A stretch of 64,000 nt of DNA from Nothopassalora personata. Lineage: Eukaryota; Ascomycota; Dothideomycetes; Mycosphaerellales; Mycosphaerellaceae. The stretch lies in contig CM066287.1 in NCBI GenBank assembly GCA_033816765.1, forward strand, positions 682,001 through 746,000, read 5' to 3'. A program made the translations under genes and the position numbers. Below, in pieces: positions 62,322-64,000 of this stretch (its first letter is position 1; every line of letters begins with the position of its first letter). The notes below the pieces were generated by a model. That model saw only the letters and a program-made list of their open reading frames with translations, did no database searches and had not been told where the DNA came from.

Positions 62322-64000
62322 ATGGCAGCATTCAAGATCCAACATCCAAAGAACAGAGAGTTGAATGGAGGAGACCTTGTAGCTCAATCCCTCAAGAAGC
62401 TTGGCGTTGAGGTAGCCTTTGGACTTCATGGTGGACATCTTGACGCTTTCTTGCTGGGTGCTCATGACTGTGGCATAAAACTTGTAGATACGCGGCATGA
62501 GACAACGGCAGTGCAAGCAGCAGAAGGATACGCGAAGATTTCAGGCAAGACTGGAGTCTGCTTCGTGACAGCGAACAGCGGGTAACAAATGCGTATCAAA
62601 CCATATGAGTGGAACGGCTGAATGAACATTCAGATACTGCAATGGCCTCCCAGGTCTTGCCACCGCCTTTGCCGATCGCTCGCCTATCTTCTGCGTTACC
62701 TCGAGCCCTCCTCTCCAAGATGCCGAGACGAATGCCCTGCAGGGTTTCCACGATCAGGTCGTTGTTGCGAAGCCGATCACGAAATTCGCGCATCGAGTAA
62801 CGAACGTTGAAGAGATTCCGAGAATCGTAGCATATGCTTTCAGAGCTGCGAACACTGGCATCAAGGGGCCCGTGTTGATCGACTTCCCGATTGATGTATT
62901 ATTCTCTCCACCTCAGTTCAATCGAATCGCGTATGGTGCTGTAGACGTACCTGCTGTGAATCCACCTGCGCCAAATCCCGCAGCACTAGACCGTCTGGTA
63001 GAAGCTTGGAAGGCAGCAAAAAGACCTGTGGTGATCACAGGAACAGGTGCAACAGGAACAGAACAGGCTTTGTTGAAGCTGATAGAGACTACGAACACAC
63101 CGATCTTCTACTCGAATAAGTTCAGCACGCCAATACCCAATGATCATGAACTTCGAGGCGGGCCTGCATCAGGTCTTGCAGCTATGGCCGGTAAAGAGCA
63201 AGCAGACTTCGTCCTCCTCCTCGCAGGCCGAACCGGCTTCCTCCTCGGTGGTAGAGGCGGCGCCATAATCCCAAAGACCGCGAGCCTCGCCCAAGTCGAC
63301 CTAGACGGCGCAGAGATTGGCAAAACCCACCCCGTCAACATCGGTATCATATCCGATGCCAACGTCTTCTGCGAAGCATTCCTCGTCAGAGCCACCAACA
63401 CTTCTTTCAATCGCAACGACGAATGGATCAAGAGATGTCGCAGCCTCACCACCACCCCACTTCCCTACGAACAAGATCCCAAAGTCCAACCCGATGGTCA
63501 CCTCCATCCCTACCACGCAATGTCCGCCGTCATGCGCTCCCTTCCAACGGACTCCATCATCATGCTCGACGGCGGCGAAGCAGGGCAATGGGCCGCCATG
63601 ACCGCCGAGCAAGCCAACGCCAAACATATCCTCGCTCCACCTGGATACCTGGGCTTCCTGGGCAACGGGTGGGGCTACAGCTTAGGTGCTGCGATCGCAG
63701 ATCCCTCAAGGCTAGTCGTGAACATCCACGGCGACGGTAGCGCTGGTTTCCACATTCAGGAATTGGACACGATGGCGCGCTTCGGGTTGAAAATCTTGAC
63801 CATCGTGGCAAACAATTATGTCTGGGGTATGAGCGTCAATGGACAGGACCTGGTTTACGAGGGTGTTACGGAGGCACGGCCTTGCGTGAAGATGAGCGAG
63901 GGGTGTAGGTATGAGATTGTTGCCCAGGGTTTTGGGTGTGAGGGACGCAAGGTTGAGAAGTTCGAAGATGTCGGTAAGGCGGTGGAGGACTTGAGTCAGA
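62322..64000 (+). CDS. Thiamine-diphosphate-dependent enzyme, acetolactate-synthase-like (partial)
   Basis: Exons 62322-62581 and 62634-64000 (continuing beyond the window), with a 52-bp intron (GTAACA...TTCAG). The join restores a conserved stretch (TANSGYCNGLPGLATAFADR). About 542 residues are visible. The N-terminal domain has the catalytic Glu (RHE, residue 60) that activates the cofactor, and a middle domain follows (about 190-330). The C-terminal domain has the GDG...NN thiamine-diphosphate/Mg motif (HGDGSAGF near 453, NN near 480). Family members carry out decarboxylation or carboligation of 2-keto acids. The substrate is not clear; the divergence suggests a secondary-metabolic or catabolic role rather than branched-chain synthesis. 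No obvious targeting peptide. Confidence 0.85.

Noticed and set aside
63301..63627. Minus-strand frames opposite the thiamine-diphosphate enzyme
   Set aside because: Antisense shadows of a clear coding exon.

Overview
The window is filamentous-ascomycete (Pezizomycotina) DNA. A Dothideomycete-like host is my inference. The evidence is short 44-95 bp introns with CTAAC/CTGAC-type branch sites, a fungal-type transcription factor gene, and large blocks where CpA/TpG has been converted to TpA, the mark of repeat-induced point mutation (RIP). About 10 kb looks like ordinary host DNA with five likely genes. Almost everything else is a nested pile of LTR retrotransposons.

Layout. 1-416: un-RIPed end of an unidentified element. 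417-41062: a nest. RIPed gypsy copy D2 (minus strand) abuts, and probably sits in, a second copy D3 (plus strand, from 38503). D2 is interrupted by solo LTR F1 (532-857), by moderately RIPed gypsy element E (1709-18891), by intact element B (18902-26201) and by intact element C (30874-38249). E is itself interrupted by the small intact gag-only element H (2659-5148) and by intact element A (10720-18407). 41063-42060: RIPed LTR-like remnants. 42061-49735: host DNA with a fungal transcription-factor-like gene (minus), a 226-aa hypothetical gene, a four-exon antibiotic-biosynthesis-monooxygenase-like (ABM) gene and a doubtful small gene. 49736-59446: second nest, in which a gag-only RIPed copia-like element K (target duplication CATGG) holds an LTR within an LTR (50747-51479), the complete RIPed gypsy element D1 (51768-58649) and another LTR (58849-59115). 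59447-64000: a three-exon small membrane-protein gene and a thiamine-diphosphate enzyme gene that runs off the right edge.

A, B, C and H each have two LTRs that read identical, perfect 5-bp target duplications and open reading frames without RIP, so they inserted recently into an old RIPed graveyard. A, B and C are chromodomain gypsy elements (chromoviruses) with gag and pol in -1 relation. All three carry a GGGAAAY slippery heptamer followed 4-7 nt later by a strong stem-loop. In six gypsy-type families (A, B, C, D, E, H) the bases just after the 5' LTR are complementary over 8-9 nt to a segment inside the LTR, the self-priming arrangement known from Tf1.

The most unusual system is element H. 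It is a recently mobile LTR element with gag but no pol, plus a gene on the opposite strand. That gene encodes a Zn2Cys6-like cysteine cluster, a coiled coil and an acidic tail, the layout of a Gal4-type transcription factor. The RIPed autonomous element E carries a decayed version at the same place and orientation, with all six cysteine codons still traceable at canonical Zn2Cys6 spacing. I infer a lineage of self-priming gypsy elements that carries its own antisense regulator.
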